NCBI GenBank assembly: GCA_022703375.1
Contig: JAKLDS010000011.1
Span: forward strand, 1 to 52,646
Length of the DNA stretch: 52,646 nt
DNA from: Deltaproteobacteria bacterium
Lineage (GTDB): Bacteria; Desulfobacterota; Syntrophia; Syntrophales; Smithellaceae
Direction of reading: 5' to 3'
Shown: positions 1 through 8,580 of the stretch, piece by piece
How the letters are laid out: the number at the start of each line of letters is the position of its first letter
How positions within the stretch are numbered: position 1 is the first letter of the stretch
Notes under the pieces: generated by a model
Database searches by the model: none
Seen by the model: the letters and a program-made list of their open reading frames with translations, nothing else
Told to the model about the DNA's origin: nothing
Program-made: the position numbers and the translations under genes

Positions 1-1
1 C

Positions 2-568
2 GATGTTATTATGGTTGGCGAAATGCGTGATTTTGAAACCGCCAAGACAGGTGTGGAAGCCTCACTCACCGGACATCTGGTCTTAAGCACCCTGCACACC
101 AACAGCGCACCGGAAACAATTGTCCGGCTGCTGGACATGGGCATTGATCCCTTGAACTTCGCCGATGCCCTGCTGGGAATTCTGGCTCAACGTCTAGTGC
201 GGACTCTTTGCAAAAAATGCAAGGAAGCTTATCACCCCAGCAAAGATGAATACGAAGAAATGGTGGAAGCTTACGGCAAAGAATATTTCGCCCGGCTTAA
301 TTTGCTTTACAATAACGACCTTACCCTTTACCGCCCGAAGGGATGCGATGATTGCGACCGCACCGGATACAAAGGCCGGATGGGAATTCATGAACTGCTG
401 ATAGCAACCGACAATATTAAAAGGTTAGTGCAGAAACGCGATACCGCTGAAAATATCCGCAAAACGGCGATTGCCGAAGGCATGACTACCCTGCTGCAGG
501 ATGGTATTGTGAAAGCTATTCAGGGTCATACGGATTTGAAACAGGTGAGAAGAGTCTGCATCAAATAA
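2..568 (+). CDS. Type II secretion / type IV pilus assembly ATPase (GspE/PilB family), C-terminal part
   Basis: This is the C-terminal ~189 residues of a hexameric secretion ATPase; the 5' end lies outside the window and the frame is open from base 2. The first visible residues are the Walker B-like stretch [10 protein letters not shown], followed by the histidine box ([13 protein letters not shown]). A tetracysteine zinc module follows: CKKC near residue 65 and CDDC near residue 118, the latter leading into the family signature [12 protein letters not shown]. Such ATPases sit on the cytoplasmic face of the inner membrane and drive pseudopilin or pilin assembly. The tail ([17 protein letters not shown]) fits the family end. 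GspE and PilB cannot be told apart from this fragment, and the next gene (mutS) is on the other strand, so no pilus or secretion neighbour helps. Confidence 0.93.
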   Translation, partial: DVIMVGEMRDFETAKTGVEASLTGHLVLSTLHTNSAPETIVRLLDMGIDPLNFADALLGILAQRLVRTLCKKCKEAYHPSKDEYEEMVEAYGKEYFARLNLLYNNDLTLYRPKGCDDCDRTGYKGRMGIHELLIATDNIKRLVQKRDTAENIRKTAIAEGMTTLLQDGIVKAIQGHTDLKQVRRVCIK

Positions 569-570
569 GT

Positions 571-698
571 TAATACCAAGTCGCATTCTTTGGCTAACTT
601 TGTTGGTTGCGTCGTCGGCGTCCTCAACGTATCAATAAATACGCCTGCGGCGCCTCCTCCTTACCGCCTCGTTATCCTGTGAATGCAACATGGTATTA
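571..698. repeat. Palindromic intergenic element, AGGCGTAT-N6-ATACG core family, copy 1
   Basis: A 128-bp element begins two bases after the ATPase stop codon. Its ends are an inverted repeat matching at 16 of 18 positions (TAATACCAAGTCGCATTC at 571-588 against the reverse of 681-698). Near the middle, read on the minus strand, is AGGCGTAT-N6-ATACGTTGAG. The same core with the same N6 spacing occurs in the element at 13906-14060, so they belong to one family. It carries no open frame of interest and could act as a bidirectional terminator between the convergent ATPase gene and mutS. The rest of the 569-812 gap shows nothing else. Confidence 0.7.
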
Positions 699-812
699 AT
701 GAAATTGTCCAGAATACGCCTCATACCGAAGGTCTTGTACGCCTCTCCTCTGGATTTTTTTAAGAGGTCGTCGAACTTTCTTCCTGACCTCTTTCTTCTG
801 ACTTCTAAAAGA

Positions 813-3431
813 CTATAATTTTTTTTTCAATTCACTGAGTAGATTTAGCGCATCGAGCGGCGTCATGGAAGTGATATCAATATTTCTCAATTCACTGATG
901 ACCTCATCTTCTTCTTCAACAAAGAGATTCAACTGAGGATTATTATTTTTTCGGGCATTCAAGCCGCGGGCAATCCGGGGCATTCCTATTTCATCAAATT
1001 CCCCCTTTTCCAGATTGCGCAAAATCTCTTTTGCTCTTTTTACAACATCCTGCGGTACTCCGGCGATGCGCGCAACTTCAATGCCATAACTGCGGCTCGT
1101 GCCCCCTTCCATTATCTTGCGCAGAAAAATAATTCTTTCACCCCATTCCTTGACGGCAATATTATAGTTTTTAACACCGCTGTTGGTGGCAATCAAATCC
1201 GTCAGCTGATGGTAATGAGTGGCAAACAGAGTCCGCACGCCCCGTCCCTGAAAATCATGGATGTATTCCGCCACAGCCCAGGCAATGCTGAGTCCGTCGA
1301 AGGTGGATGTACCTCGTCCCACTTCGTCCAGAATTATCAGACTGCGCGGTGTCGCCTTTCGCAAAATATCGGCCATTTCGATCATTTCCACCATGAATGT
1401 ACTCTGCCCGCGTGCCAGATTATCGGAAGCACCGATGCGCGTGAATATCCTGTCAACAATGCCGATCTGTGCCTGCGCCGCCGGAACAAAACCTCCCATC
1501 TGCGCCATTAAAACAATCAACGCCACCTGGCGGATATAGGTTGATTTACCGGCCATATTCGGCCCGGTAATAATAAGCAGCTTATCGGCAGCCATATTCA
1601 GCAGCGTGTCATTAGGCACAAATCCTTCTTTTTTCGCCGCCAGTTCAACAACAGGATGACGGCCGTCTTTAATCATAATCGTGTCATCGTCATTAATTGC
1701 GGGACACGAATAGTTGTTTTTTTCCGCGACTTCCGCCAGCGCTGTCAGAGAATCCAGCTCGGCAACCAGGCGGGAATTTTTTTGAATGCCACTAATATAA
1801 CGGCCGATTTCAGCGCGCAGCGCAAGAAACAGTTCCTGTTCCCGGGCCCGGATTTTTTCTTCCGCACTGAGTACGGTCTGTTCAAACTCCTTTAATTCCT
1901 GATTGATATAGCGTTCCGCATTGACCAGCGTCTGTTTGCGTACATACGAGTCAGGAACCAGCGCAGCATTGGCCTTGGTAACCTCTATATAATAACCGAA
2001 AACACTGTTAAAGCCGATTTTCAGCGAATTAATTCCTGTTTTTTCTCTTTCTCCCGCTTCCAGCGAGGCAATCCATTTTTTGGCATCATGGCTGATTGAT
2101 TTCAGGGAATCGAGCTCTTCATCGTAGCCGCTTCTGATGAAGCCTCCTTCCAGAATTCCCGGCGGCGGATCTTCGGCGATTGCTGCGGCAATCAAACCCG
2201 CCACTTCCGGCATTTCATCCAGTGCCCGGGCGATGGCCAAAAGAGATGGAGCGGATAATTCCATAAGCAGTGATTTTAAATCCGGCACCGCAATGAGCGA
2301 TAATTTCAGCGCATTGAGATCGCGAGGATTGGCCACTCCCAGCGCAACTCTTCCGGCCAGCCTCTCCAGATCATAGATGCGGGACAGGAACTTGCGCAAA
2401 TTTGACCGAGAAAGATGATTTTCCTTGATATCCGCCACCGCAGCCAGTCGCGCCGTAATTTTCTTGGTATCCGCCAGTGGATACCCCAGCCACCAGCGCA
2501 GCATCCTTGCGCCCATCGGCGTCAGTGTTTCATTAATCATTGCAAAAAGGGAACCGGCGCGCGAATTATCCTGAATTGTGGCAAAGAGCTCCAGATTGCG
2601 GCGGGCGGTTTCATCAACTACCAGATAATTATCTGCGGCATGCCATCTGATTTCATTGATGTGCGCCGGATATATTTTCTGTGTTTCCTCGACATAGCGC
2701 AAGACGGCACCGGCGGCGGCCATAACTGCGGGATGTTCATAAATTCCGGCCAGGTCGGCTGCGGGAAACTTCTGCTCCAGCACCGCCCTGGCCTGCTCTG
2801 GACTAAAATAATTTTCCGGCCGGCGATTGATAAGCAGTGCTGGCCACTGCACGGTCAATCTTTTTATCATTGCATTGCCCGACGGCCCTTCGGCCATAAC
2901 CAGTTCTTTACACTCCAGCGCCGCCATAGCCGCGAGAAGCTCTTCCTGACCGTCATATTCGGCTATCTGAAATTCACCGGGGGACACATCCAGAAAAGCC
3001 AGACCCAGCAGATTGTTCTTTTCATGCAGGCAGGCCAGATAATTATTCTCGCCGGCGCGGAGATTCTCTTCATCGAGAATCAGGCCGGGTGTGATGATCC
3101 GCACAACTTCTCTCTTGACAATCCCTTTTGCTTTGCGGGGATCTTCAACCTGATCGCAAACAGCAACCTTGTAACCGTTTTCAATCAGCCTGGTAATGTA
3201 AGCCGCCGCCGCATGATGAGGAAAACCGCACAGCGGCACACTGTCTTTCTTGCCCTTATTACGTGAGGTCAGGGTGATTTCCAGCACCGGCGCAACTTTT
3301 ACCGCATCTTCAAAAAACAGTTCGTAAAAATCGCCCATCCGGTAGAGTAAAATGCAATCGGGATATTTTTCTTTTATCTCCACGTATTGCTTCATGGCGG
3401 GAGTTAAATTCGTTGTCGAGCTCAACGCCAT
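813..3431 (-). CDS. mutS: DNA mismatch repair protein MutS
   Basis: Full-length MutS, 872 aa, the cytoplasmic ATPase that recognises base mismatches and small loops and recruits MutL. The N-terminal mismatch-recognition domain has the family motif GDFYELF near residue 37 (Phe-x-Glu contacts the mismatch). The C-terminal ATPase has Walker A GPNMAGKST near residues 621-629, the DEVGRGTSTFDG segment and the ATHYHQL motif. The start is preceded by a G-rich ribosome-binding site (GGGGGAG). Its first 10 bases overlap the end of the holin-like gene at 3422-3841, so translation is probably coupled and mutS is probably the last gene of the minus-strand operon running from the flavodiiron gene. Confidence 0.98.
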   Translation of the reverse strand: MALSSTTNLTPAMKQYVEIKEKYPDCILLYRMGDFYELFFEDAVKVAPVLEITLTSRNKGKKDSVPLCGFPHHAAAAYITRLIENGYKVAVCDQVEDPRKAKGIVKREVVRIITPGLILDEENLRAGENNYLACLHEKNNLLGLAFLDVSPGEFQIAEYDGQEELLAAMAALECKELVMAEGPSGNAMIKRLTVQWPALLINRRPENYFSPEQARAVLEQKFPAADLAGIYEHPAVMAAAGAVLRYVEETQKIYPAHINEIRWHAADNYLVVDETARRNLELFATIQDNSRAGSLFAMINETLTPMGARMLRWWLGYPLADTKKITARLAAVADIKENHLSRSNLRKFLSRIYDLERLAGRVALGVANPRDLNALKLSLIAVPDLKSLLMELSAPSLLAIARALDEMPEVAGLIAAAIAEDPPPGILEGGFIRSGYDEELDSLKSISHDAKKWIASLEAGEREKTGINSLKIGFNSVFGYYIEVTKANAALVPDSYVRKQTLVNAERYINQELKEFEQTVLSAEEKIRAREQELFLALRAEIGRYISGIQKNSRLVAELDSLTALAEVAEKNNYSCPAINDDDTIMIKDGRHPVVELAAKKEGFVPNDTLLNMAADKLLIITGPNMAGKSTYIRQVALIVLMAQMGGFVPAAQAQIGIVDRIFTRIGASDNLARGQSTFMVEMIEMADILRKATPRSLIILDEVGRGTSTFDGLSIAWAVAEYIHDFQGRGVRTLFATHYHQLTDLIATNSGVKNYNIAVKEWGERIIFLRKIMEGGTSRSYGIEVARIAGVPQDVVKRAKEILRNLEKGEFDEIGMPRIARGLNARKNNNPQLNLFVEEEDEVISELRNIDITSMTPLDALNLLSELKKKL

Positions 3432-3841
3432 TTGCCGTCTCCCCCTCTTTCCAGATCAATAACATCGGGATTCTGCGGCCTGGCTGATTTGACGATAGTT
3501 GCTTTAATTAGGAAGGTATTGGCAAGCCAGCTGACAACGCTGATAACCAGTGATCCAAGCAGCGCCGGCAGAAAGCCGGCCACTTCCATACCGGAGACAA
3601 AATAAGCAACCAGCCTGAGTAAAAATGCGTTGATAACAAAAGTGAATAAGCCCAGCGTCAGAATATTCAGCGGCAAGGTCAGAATTATTAAAAGCGGACG
3701 CAATACAACATTAATCAATCCGAGCAGACCGGCGGCGAAAATCGCCGTCCCCAGAGTATCCACCCGGATACCCGGAACAAATGAAGCGGCAAGGATGATT
3801 GCCGCAGTAATGATTAACCAGCGTATGATAACAAAAAGCAT
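3422..3841 (-). CDS. Small integral membrane protein, phage-holin (YvlD/DUF360) family
   Basis: A 139-aa protein with four hydrophobic segments (about residues 4-22, 30-50, 55-78 and 88-110) and a hydrophilic tail. The pattern FVPGIRVD, followed by a first hairpin ending GLLGLINVVLRPLL, then LTLGLFTFVINAFLL, matches the family often annotated as phage holin family / YvlD. These are ordinary chromosomal inner-membrane proteins of unknown function, not evidence of a prophage. It overlaps mutS by 10 bp and lies 9 bp after the MipA-like gene. Confidence 0.85.
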   Translation of the reverse strand: MLFVIIRWLIITAAIILAASFVPGIRVDTLGTAIFAAGLLGLINVVLRPLLIILTLPLNILTLGLFTFVINAFLLRLVAYFVSGMEVAGFLPALLGSLVISVVSWLANTFLIKATIVKSARPQNPDVIDLERGGDGKWR

Positions 3842-3850
3842 CGTTCCTTC

Positions 3851-4684
3851 CTATTTGCCGGCTTTTACTTTTTTAGCCGATTGAAAAAACAGCCAGGTAA
3901 TACTGAAACCGCTCATGACGGACGTCCTGGTTTTCACCAGCGGACTGTCCGCAAAAACAGCGCCGTCGAGAAAATCAGCGCTGACAAATGTATGAAAGAT
4001 GAATTGCCCGTAATGTTTGCTTAAACCGAGAGTGGCCACAGTTCCGCTGTAGCCGCCGCCTGCGGAATATGCGGGACGCTGAGCTGTCGCATAAGCCGGC
4101 TCCACCGTGTAGAAATAAGCATTGTAGGCATTGTCCGCAAACATGGGGCCTGCGGAAACTCCAAGATGCAAGCCGGTTTGCGGAATGACATCGCCAAATT
4201 CCATCGTGAGGCGCGGGCTTACAATCCAGCCTTCATGGCGCACGGAATGAAAATCTGTGGAGAAAAACGCCCGCACGGGCAGTGACATTCTTAATTTGAA
4301 CTTATCATAATCATTTCCCCGAATATTGAAGCGCAGGGCGGGGCCCAGTTCAAAAGTCGGATCAAGGTCGGGCATGCCGGCGCGTGCTTCATTATCCGTA
4401 CTTTTTACCGGCACTGCACCGTAGCCGCTGAAATCAAGCAGAATCCTATCCGTTTTGAATATCTGTCCGGAGATGCGCCTGTCCTGGATTTTTAAAAAAT
4501 CACCGCGATAAACAACATAAGGAAACGGCAGGACATATAAACGGTTTTTATCCGAACCCCGGTAATCCGGCATCTGCAGAATTCCGGCTCCGATGCCGAG
4601 TTCCCATAATGGTTTTTCTTCGCCCCGGCCGGTGCCCGGCAAAAGTAAAACCAACAGCACCGGAATAATAAAGATATTTCGCAT
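3851..4684 (-). CDS. MipA/OmpV family outer-membrane protein
   Basis: A 277-aa protein with a signal peptide (about residues 1-20, RNIFIIPVLLVLLLPGTGRG) followed by beta-strand-rich sequence. The mature start (LWELGIGAGILQMPDYRGSDKN) and the closing strands match the MipA/OmpV family, whose members form an outer-membrane barrel; MipA scaffolds murein enzymes in E. coli, but most homologues have no assigned role. Its ATG overlaps the rubrerythrin stop codon by one base (TAATG), so the two are translationally coupled. That linkage to oxygen-defence genes is positional only. Confidence 0.85.
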   Translation of the reverse strand: MRNIFIIPVLLVLLLPGTGRGEEKPLWELGIGAGILQMPDYRGSDKNRLYVLPFPYVVYRGDFLKIQDRRISGQIFKTDRILLDFSGYGAVPVKSTDNEARAGMPDLDPTFELGPALRFNIRGNDYDKFKLRMSLPVRAFFSTDFHSVRHEGWIVSPRLTMEFGDVIPQTGLHLGVSAGPMFADNAYNAYFYTVEPAYATAQRPAYSAGGGYSGTVATLGLSKHYGQFIFHTFVSADFLDGAVFADSPLVKTRTSVMSGFSITWLFFQSAKKVKAGK

Positions 4685-5187
4685 TATTCCGAACCTTTAA
4701 ATTCGACAAACTGCTCCTTTTTTGCCGCGCAAACCGGACATTCATCGGGCAGAACACCGTCTGCAACATAACCGCATACCTTGCAAACATAGTAAGTGGT
4801 TTCGCGTTCCTCCATAAAATGCGCCATTGCTTTCTTATAGAGGTTGGCATGTGTTTCTTCCACATCTCTGCTCTGGCTGAAATTCAGTACCGCCGCTTTA
4901 TCGCCTGCTGTTTCGGCAAGTTTCACAAAACTATCATAGGCTACTTCGGCCACCCTCTGTTCCGACTCGAAGCTGGCCGCCAGATTTTCTTCGGTGCTTT
5001 TTATTTCTTTGAGCAGACGCAAAGCACGGCTGCCGTGAATTTCTTCCGAGAAAGCAATCACACGGAAAAGACGGGCAATCTGTAAATAACCTTCCTGCTC
5101 GGCCTTATCGGCATAAACTTTCAGCCGGAGAGCTGCTTTCGCTTCTCCCTCATACGCCTGTCTTAAAGCATTCTTCAAATCATCCAT
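4684..5187 (-). CDS. rbr: Rubrerythrin
   Basis: A 167-aa non-haem diiron protein that reduces hydrogen peroxide in the cytoplasm of anaerobes. Residues 1-135 form a ferritin-like four-helix bundle with the glutamates expected for a diiron site (EGEAKAALR near the N-terminus, EEIHGSRAL near residue 50, EETHANLY near residue 112). The C-terminal ~30 residues are a rubredoxin-like iron domain with paired cysteines (CKVC and CPVC). The size is close to that of short rubrerythrins. It follows the rubredoxin gene after a 242-bp repeat-bearing gap and is directly coupled to the MipA-like gene. Confidence 0.95.
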   Translation of the reverse strand: MDDLKNALRQAYEGEAKAALRLKVYADKAEQEGYLQIARLFRVIAFSEEIHGSRALRLLKEIKSTEENLAASFESEQRVAEVAYDSFVKLAETAGDKAAVLNFSQSRDVEETHANLYKKAMAHFMEERETTYYVCKVCGYVADGVLPDECPVCAAKKEQFVEFKGSE

Positions 5188-5268
5188 ATTTTTCCTTACA
5201 TAAATTTATATTGATTTATTTCTTTTCCACATCAACGGCTTTATAAAAAGCTTCAGAGTCAAGGCGCG

Positions 5269-5410
5269 CATGGTTCGACAAGCTCACCATGACAAGTAAT
5301 GAGTATCCCAGCCCGTCCTGAGCCCGCCGAACGGCCGCAACGCCGAAGGGCGAAGCGCATCCGGCATACGCCGGATATACTCCGCATATGCCTGCCCGGC
5401 ACATGCCGGG
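5269..5410. repeat. Hairpin-rich intergenic repeat between rubredoxin and rubrerythrin genes
   Basis: The sequence GGTTCGACAAGCTCACCATG (from 5272) resembles a short intergenic repeat seen in many proteobacterial genomes, with a degenerate partner arm (GTCCTGAGCCCGCCGAA). It is followed by two perfect hairpins: ATCCGGC-ATAC-GCCGGAT at 5359-5376 and CCCGGC-ACAT-GCCGGG at 5395-5410. The second lies about 20 bases after the rubredoxin stop codon and could stabilise or attenuate the transcript before rubrerythrin. The region looks inserted into an otherwise tight operon. Confidence 0.55.
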
Positions 5411-5429
5411 AACTTTTTACGAAGTCGTA

Positions 5430-5588
5430 TTACTCGGGAGTAAATTCTTCCTTCCCCGCCCCACACACCGGGCAAGTCCAATCCGCCGGCAATTCCGCAA
5501 ACGGAGTTCCTTTTGGCACATTGTTATCCGGATCACCCTGCGCGGGATCATAGACATAACCGCAAATTCCGCAAACATACTTTTTCAT
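5430..5588 (-). CDS. rub: Rubredoxin
   Basis: A 52-aa protein, [19 protein letters not shown] at the start and [11 protein letters not shown] near the end. The two CxxC knuckles (CGIC at residues 6-9 and CPVC near residue 40) bind one iron and are diagnostic of rubredoxin, a cytoplasmic one-electron carrier. The ATG comes one base after the TGA of the flavodiiron gene (TGACATG), and its ribosome-binding site (GGAGG) lies inside the last codons of that gene. This indicates translational coupling with its probable redox partner, the flavodiiron oxygen reductase; rubrerythrin downstream is a second likely electron acceptor. Confidence 0.97.
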   Translation of the reverse strand: MKKYVCGICGYVYDPAQGDPDNNVPKGTPFAELPADWTCPVCGAGKEEFTPE

Positions 5589-5589
5589 G

Positions 5590-6798
5590 TCAGCCTCCTA
5601 TTCTTTTTTTTAATTCCGCCGCCACTTTCTTTCCCATCTCCCGGCACTGCAGCAGCACCGCCTCATCGGGAACATTCTTCACCTTGACCGGCTCGGTAAC
5701 AATCTCTATCTTCATGGCTTTTAATATTTCCTGCAAATCGCCGACCGCTTCGCCGCTCCAGCCGTAAGAACCAAACGCTGCCCCGATCAGATTGGCGGGC
5801 TTCAGTCCTTTCAGATAAGTCATGACATCAGCCATCTGCGGCAGGATGTTGTTGTTCAAAGTTGAGGAGCCGACAATCAGAGCGCCGGCATTGAGAACTT
5901 CATAGACCACCTCGCTGCGGTGAAATTCATTCATGGACATCAGCTTCACCCGGATTCCCGCCTCCGCCAGAGCCTCGCCGATGGCTTCGGCCATTTTTTC
6001 GGTGGAATGCCACATGGTTGCATAAACGACAACCGCTTTTTTCTCCGGCATTTGTGTTGCCCATTTCTGATAAAGAGCAAGTATTTTGTCCAAATCCTGC
6101 CGCCAGATAGGGCCATGATCGGGAGCGATTATTTTAATCGGCCAGCCGGTTGCCGTTAATTTTTGCAGTGCTTTCAGGACGATGGGCGAATACGGCAAAA
6201 CAATATTGGCATAGTAAGTGGCCTCTTCGTATTCCAGCGTCGCCCAGGGAATTTCATCGGCAAAACGCTCCAGAGTCGCCAGATGCATGCCGAAAGCATC
6301 CTGCGAAAACAAAAGCTCATCGGCAGGCAAATAGGAAAACATACTGTCCGGCCAGTGAATCATCCTTGTTTCCATGAACCGCAGCTCCATATTGCCGAGG
6401 CTCAATACTTCCCCGTCCTTGACCGGTATGATGGCGCTGATGTCATGAAAATGCTCCTTTAATGTTTTCGCGCCGACTGTTGAAGCAAATACTTTTTCCG
6501 GTTTGATTAAATTAATGGCTTGCGGCAGGCAGCCGGAGTGATCCATTTCCGAATGATTGGAAACAATGTATTTTATTTTTGCCGGATCAACCACTGATTT
6601 AATCCGCGCCATCATCTCATCCAGAAACGGCGCTTTCACGGTGTCAATCAGCGTAATATTCTCGGCCATCACCAGATAGGCATTATAGGTGCTGCCATGC
6701 GGCGTAGTGTAGCCATGGAAATCGCGCACCGTCCAGTCTATCGCTCCCACCCAGTAAACATGCTCACTCACTTTTATCGCGTTATAAATATTTTCCAT
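5590..6798 (-). CDS. fprA: Flavodiiron protein (FprA-type oxygen/NO reductase)
   Basis: About 402 aa in two domains. The N-terminal metallo-beta-lactamase-like domain (residues 1-245) carries the diiron ligand motif H-x-E-x-D-H (NHSEMDHSG near residue 80) and further ligands downstream ([14 protein letters not shown]). The C-terminal flavodoxin domain (from about residue 250) has the FMN loop [12 protein letters not shown] and GSYGWSGEA. Such enzymes reduce oxygen to water or NO to N2O using electrons from rubredoxin, whose gene follows directly. I place the start at the second in-frame ATG (MENIYN), which has an AGG 9 bases upstream; an ATG 15 bases earlier has no better site. First gene of the oxygen-defence operon. 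Confidence 0.95.
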   Translation of the reverse strand: MENIYNAIKVSEHVYWVGAIDWTVRDFHGYTTPHGSTYNAYLVMAENITLIDTVKAPFLDEMMARIKSVVDPAKIKYIVSNHSEMDHSGCLPQAINLIKPEKVFASTVGAKTLKEHFHDISAIIPVKDGEVLSLGNMELRFMETRMIHWPDSMFSYLPADELLFSQDAFGMHLATLERFADEIPWATLEYEEATYYANIVLPYSPIVLKALQKLTATGWPIKIIAPDHGPIWRQDLDKILALYQKWATQMPEKKAVVVYATMWHSTEKMAEAIGEALAEAGIRVKLMSMNEFHRSEVVYEVLNAGALIVGSSTLNNNILPQMADVMTYLKGLKPANLIGAAFGSYGWSGEAVGDLQEILKAMKIEIVTEPVKVKNVPDEAVLLQCREMGKKVAAELKKRIGG

Positions 6799-6870
6799 GT
6801 TCTTACCTCGCAATGCTTTGATTTTTTAATAAGCTTTTGTCAACATCATCCACCGTTCACTACCGTTTTT

Positions 6871-7065
6871 TTATGATGGAATTTTTTCCGGCGGTATTAT
6901 TTTCACTCTTCCCTTTTCCCATACTGCAATAGAACGTCCCTGACGTTTATGCTCGGCAATTGCTCTGGCTACCGCTTCTTGCAGTGCTATCTGAGCTTTT
7001 TGCTCAAGCGGCAATTTTTTAATATTTTTGTCTATTTTCTTTTTTCTTATTGGCATTGGCTGCAA
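6871..7065 (-). CDS. Small antitoxin-like partner of a zeta-toxin-like ATPase
   Basis: A 64-aa basic protein ending AVWEKGRVKIIPPEKI, a pattern I associate with small proteins encoded just after zeta-toxin-like kinases (AI-x-x-HK-x-x-G...VW-x-x-GKV-x-IPPEEI). The middle is probably helical (QIALQEAVARAIAEHKRQG). It appears intact, while the gene before it (7047-7199) is reduced to an N-terminal stub that overlaps its start. Neutralising or accessory function is inferred from this arrangement, not demonstrated. Confidence 0.6.
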   Translation of the reverse strand: MQPMPIRKKKIDKNIKKLPLEQKAQIALQEAVARAIAEHKRQGRSIAVWEKGRVKIIPPEKIPS

Positions 7066-7199
7066 CTCCTTTCAATCATTCTAAAAACAAAATGAAGGCA
7101 GTCTGCATAAAGCGGTAAAAAATCCTGAATAAAAGTTGTCTTGCCGGCGCCATTTGGCCCCGCCACAATGTAAAGGTTTGGGATTTTCTTATTCTGCAT
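7047..7199 (-). pseudogene. Remnant of a zeta-toxin-like P-loop ATPase
   Basis: Fifty codons from an ATG at 7199. The first 34 residues are an excellent zeta-toxin-like N-terminus: IPNLYIVAGPNGAGKTTF with an intact Walker A (GPNGAGKT), then FLPLYAD. The frame then runs into unrelated sequence (LHFVFRMIERS) and stops at 7047, whereas family members run to roughly 190-200 residues. An internal deletion has apparently joined the first codons to the region just before the downstream partner gene. No kinase activity is expected. Confidence 0.65.
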
Positions 7200-7321
7200 T
7201 TCAGTTTTTACTCAACTATGACTATCAAATAAGTCTTTTATTTTCTTGGTTAATATATGACTTAATAAACTTTCGTCAACACAGGAACTAAATAGGCACA
7301 CTCTGCCTCTCGTTTTACCTA

Positions 7322-8191
7322 TTATTTAATTATTCTTTTAACTTCCTTGGCGTCCATACCATTCGTGCCATCCATCCACTCCACAACCGCTTTAACCACT
7401 TCTTTTTCTTTTCCTCCAAAACCGTGGGGGCCATATGGATCAAGAGGACCAATCGAACCGGCTGCAATTCCACCCTTTACAATAAATAAATCCTTTCTGC
7501 CCCTTGCCTCAAGCATCTCATAATACTGTGTATTACTACTGAAGCCACTACCACCGCCATCTGGTGCCCTATCATCTTCATGTTTTACAATCAATACAGG
7601 ATAAGGCATTTTAATAAACAGGTTAATTTGACCGCTTTGAATTGCGTTAAGGTAGATTCCTCCCATTAAAATTATACCAGATACATCAGACGTGTCATAA
7701 TGAAACAAATGATAGGGGGCTGGCGACCAAACGCCTTCGCTATATCCAAGTAGAAACAATGATTTTTTATTGTACCTATCTTTCAAGTAACTGATCACTT
7801 TTGTAATATCTGCTTGATGTTCTTTCGACCATCTAAATTCAAATGGCTGGTTCCAGAAATTTGATGGCTTATCCTGCAATACAGCAATATACCCCAATTC
7901 AACGAATCTATCAATTTCTCTAACGTGGAAATTAGATGGTTTTATTGAACCGCCTGTGCCTCCAAACATGAGGATGATACCTTTGGCTGTTTGCAAATAT
8001 TTTGGTTCATAAATCTCCAGCTTTACCGTAATGTCCTTTCTGCCTGTTTTAATTTTAACTTCGTCTGTTGTTATTTTTGTTGGATCAACTGTTTTACGGG
8101 GATCAGTTGTCGCGCAACCGGAAATAAAAATAATCGTACATCCGATAACCAGACATAAAATAATTAACAACATTCTTCTTCTGGTTTTCAA
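7322..8191 (-). CDS. Lipoprotein alpha/beta-hydrolase
   Basis: A 289-aa protein with a lipoprotein signal peptide (hydrophobic core about residues 7-24, lipobox ISGC with Cys 26). The rest fits an alpha/beta hydrolase: an oxyanion-type strand ILMFGGTGGS, nucleophile elbow G-Y-S-E-G near residue 150, acidic residue in KHEDD near 198 and histidine in GPHGFGG near 254. It is therefore probably an esterase- or peptidase-like enzyme anchored in the cell envelope; the substrate is unknown. An AGGAGGC ribosome-binding site precedes the ATG. It sits alone between remnants and repeats, which suggests an accessory gene. Confidence 0.75.
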   Translation of the reverse strand: MKTRRRMLLIILCLVIGCTIIFISGCATTDPRKTVDPTKITTDEVKIKTGRKDITVKLEIYEPKYLQTAKGIILMFGGTGGSIKPSNFHVREIDRFVELGYIAVLQDKPSNFWNQPFEFRWSKEHQADITKVISYLKDRYNKKSLFLLGYSEGVWSPAPYHLFHYDTSDVSGIILMGGIYLNAIQSGQINLFIKMPYPVLIVKHEDDRAPDGGGSGFSSNTQYYEMLEARGRKDLFIVKGGIAAGSIGPLDPYGPHGFGGKEKEVVKAVVEWMDGTNGMDAKEVKRIIK

Positions 8192-8261
8192 TGTTGCCTC
8201 CTATTTTGAGATATCACCAATTTCCATCCGTAAATCCAGAATTGCACACTCTTTGTTTACC

Positions 8262-8306
8262 ATTCGGAAAGGAAGGATTTTTCGTCCCGGCAAGGAAATC
8301 GAGGGA
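8262..8306. repeat. Half copy of the palindromic element at 9872-10000
   Basis: This 45-bp stretch (starting ATTCGGAAAGG, ending AAATCGAGGG) matches the left arm at 9872-9916 at 42 of 45 positions. The central palindrome and right arm are missing. The break point abuts an AT-rich sequence (TTAAAATAATTG) that recurs at 8940, which suggests a recombination or insertion event that removed half of the element. Confidence 0.75.
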
Positions 8307-8310
8307 TTAA

Positions 8311-8336
8311 AATAATTGGGCGCTGTCCTAATTACC
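8311..8336. repeat. Left direct repeat flanking the toxin-antitoxin pair
   Basis: The sequence AATAATTGGGCGCTGTCC followed by TAATTAC recurs with four differences at 8958-8983 on the other side of the YgiT/DUF4258 pair. Both copies are preceded by TTAAAATAATTG. The motif, read in reverse (TTAGGGACAGCGCCCAATT-like), resembles REP/RAYT-type transposon ends, but that assignment is from memory. Confidence 0.5.
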
Positions 8337-8352
8337 CTAATTACCTTATTTA

Positions 8353-8580
8353 TCAGGCCGCCAAATATTGGCGAATATCTACAATCGTTCCTGCTTTGAT
8401 CATTTGTTCGGAGGCTTTAAGCAATTCGGCGGCGATTTTTTCATCAACATAATCTTCACCGCAGTTCGGGCAAACCTGTGCGGGAACATCTTTGACAACA
8501 TATGTAAATCCGTCCCGCTCCAGTGTAACGGTTGTCTTTCCCGATACAGTTTCAGCGTGTTTACAGATTACGCATTTCAT
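8353..8580 (-). CDS. YgiT-type zinc-finger antitoxin
   Basis: A 75-aa protein with two CxxC pairs, CVIC at residues 3-6 and CPNCGEDY near residue 37, the zinc-binding N-terminal signature of YgiT/MqsA-type antitoxins. The C-terminal part (EKIAAELLKASEQMI) is helical, but it is too short to hold a full HTH domain as in MqsA. Its ATG overlaps the stop of the DUF4258 gene by 4 bp. This order (toxin-like DUF4258 first, zinc-finger protein second) is a common two-gene cassette; toxin neutralisation is inferred from the family. Confidence 0.85.
   Translation of the reverse strand: MKCVICKHAETVSGKTTVTLERDGFTYVVKDVPAQVCPNCGEDYVDEKIAAELLKASEQMIKAGTIVDIRQYLAA

Noticed and set aside
2415-3266. 283-codon plus-strand frame
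   Set aside because: It lies wholly inside mutS on the opposite strand; composition mirrors the mutS codons and no motifs appear.
3422-3841. Phage origin suggested by the holin family name
   Set aside because: The family is a widespread chromosomal membrane protein group; no other phage gene is present.
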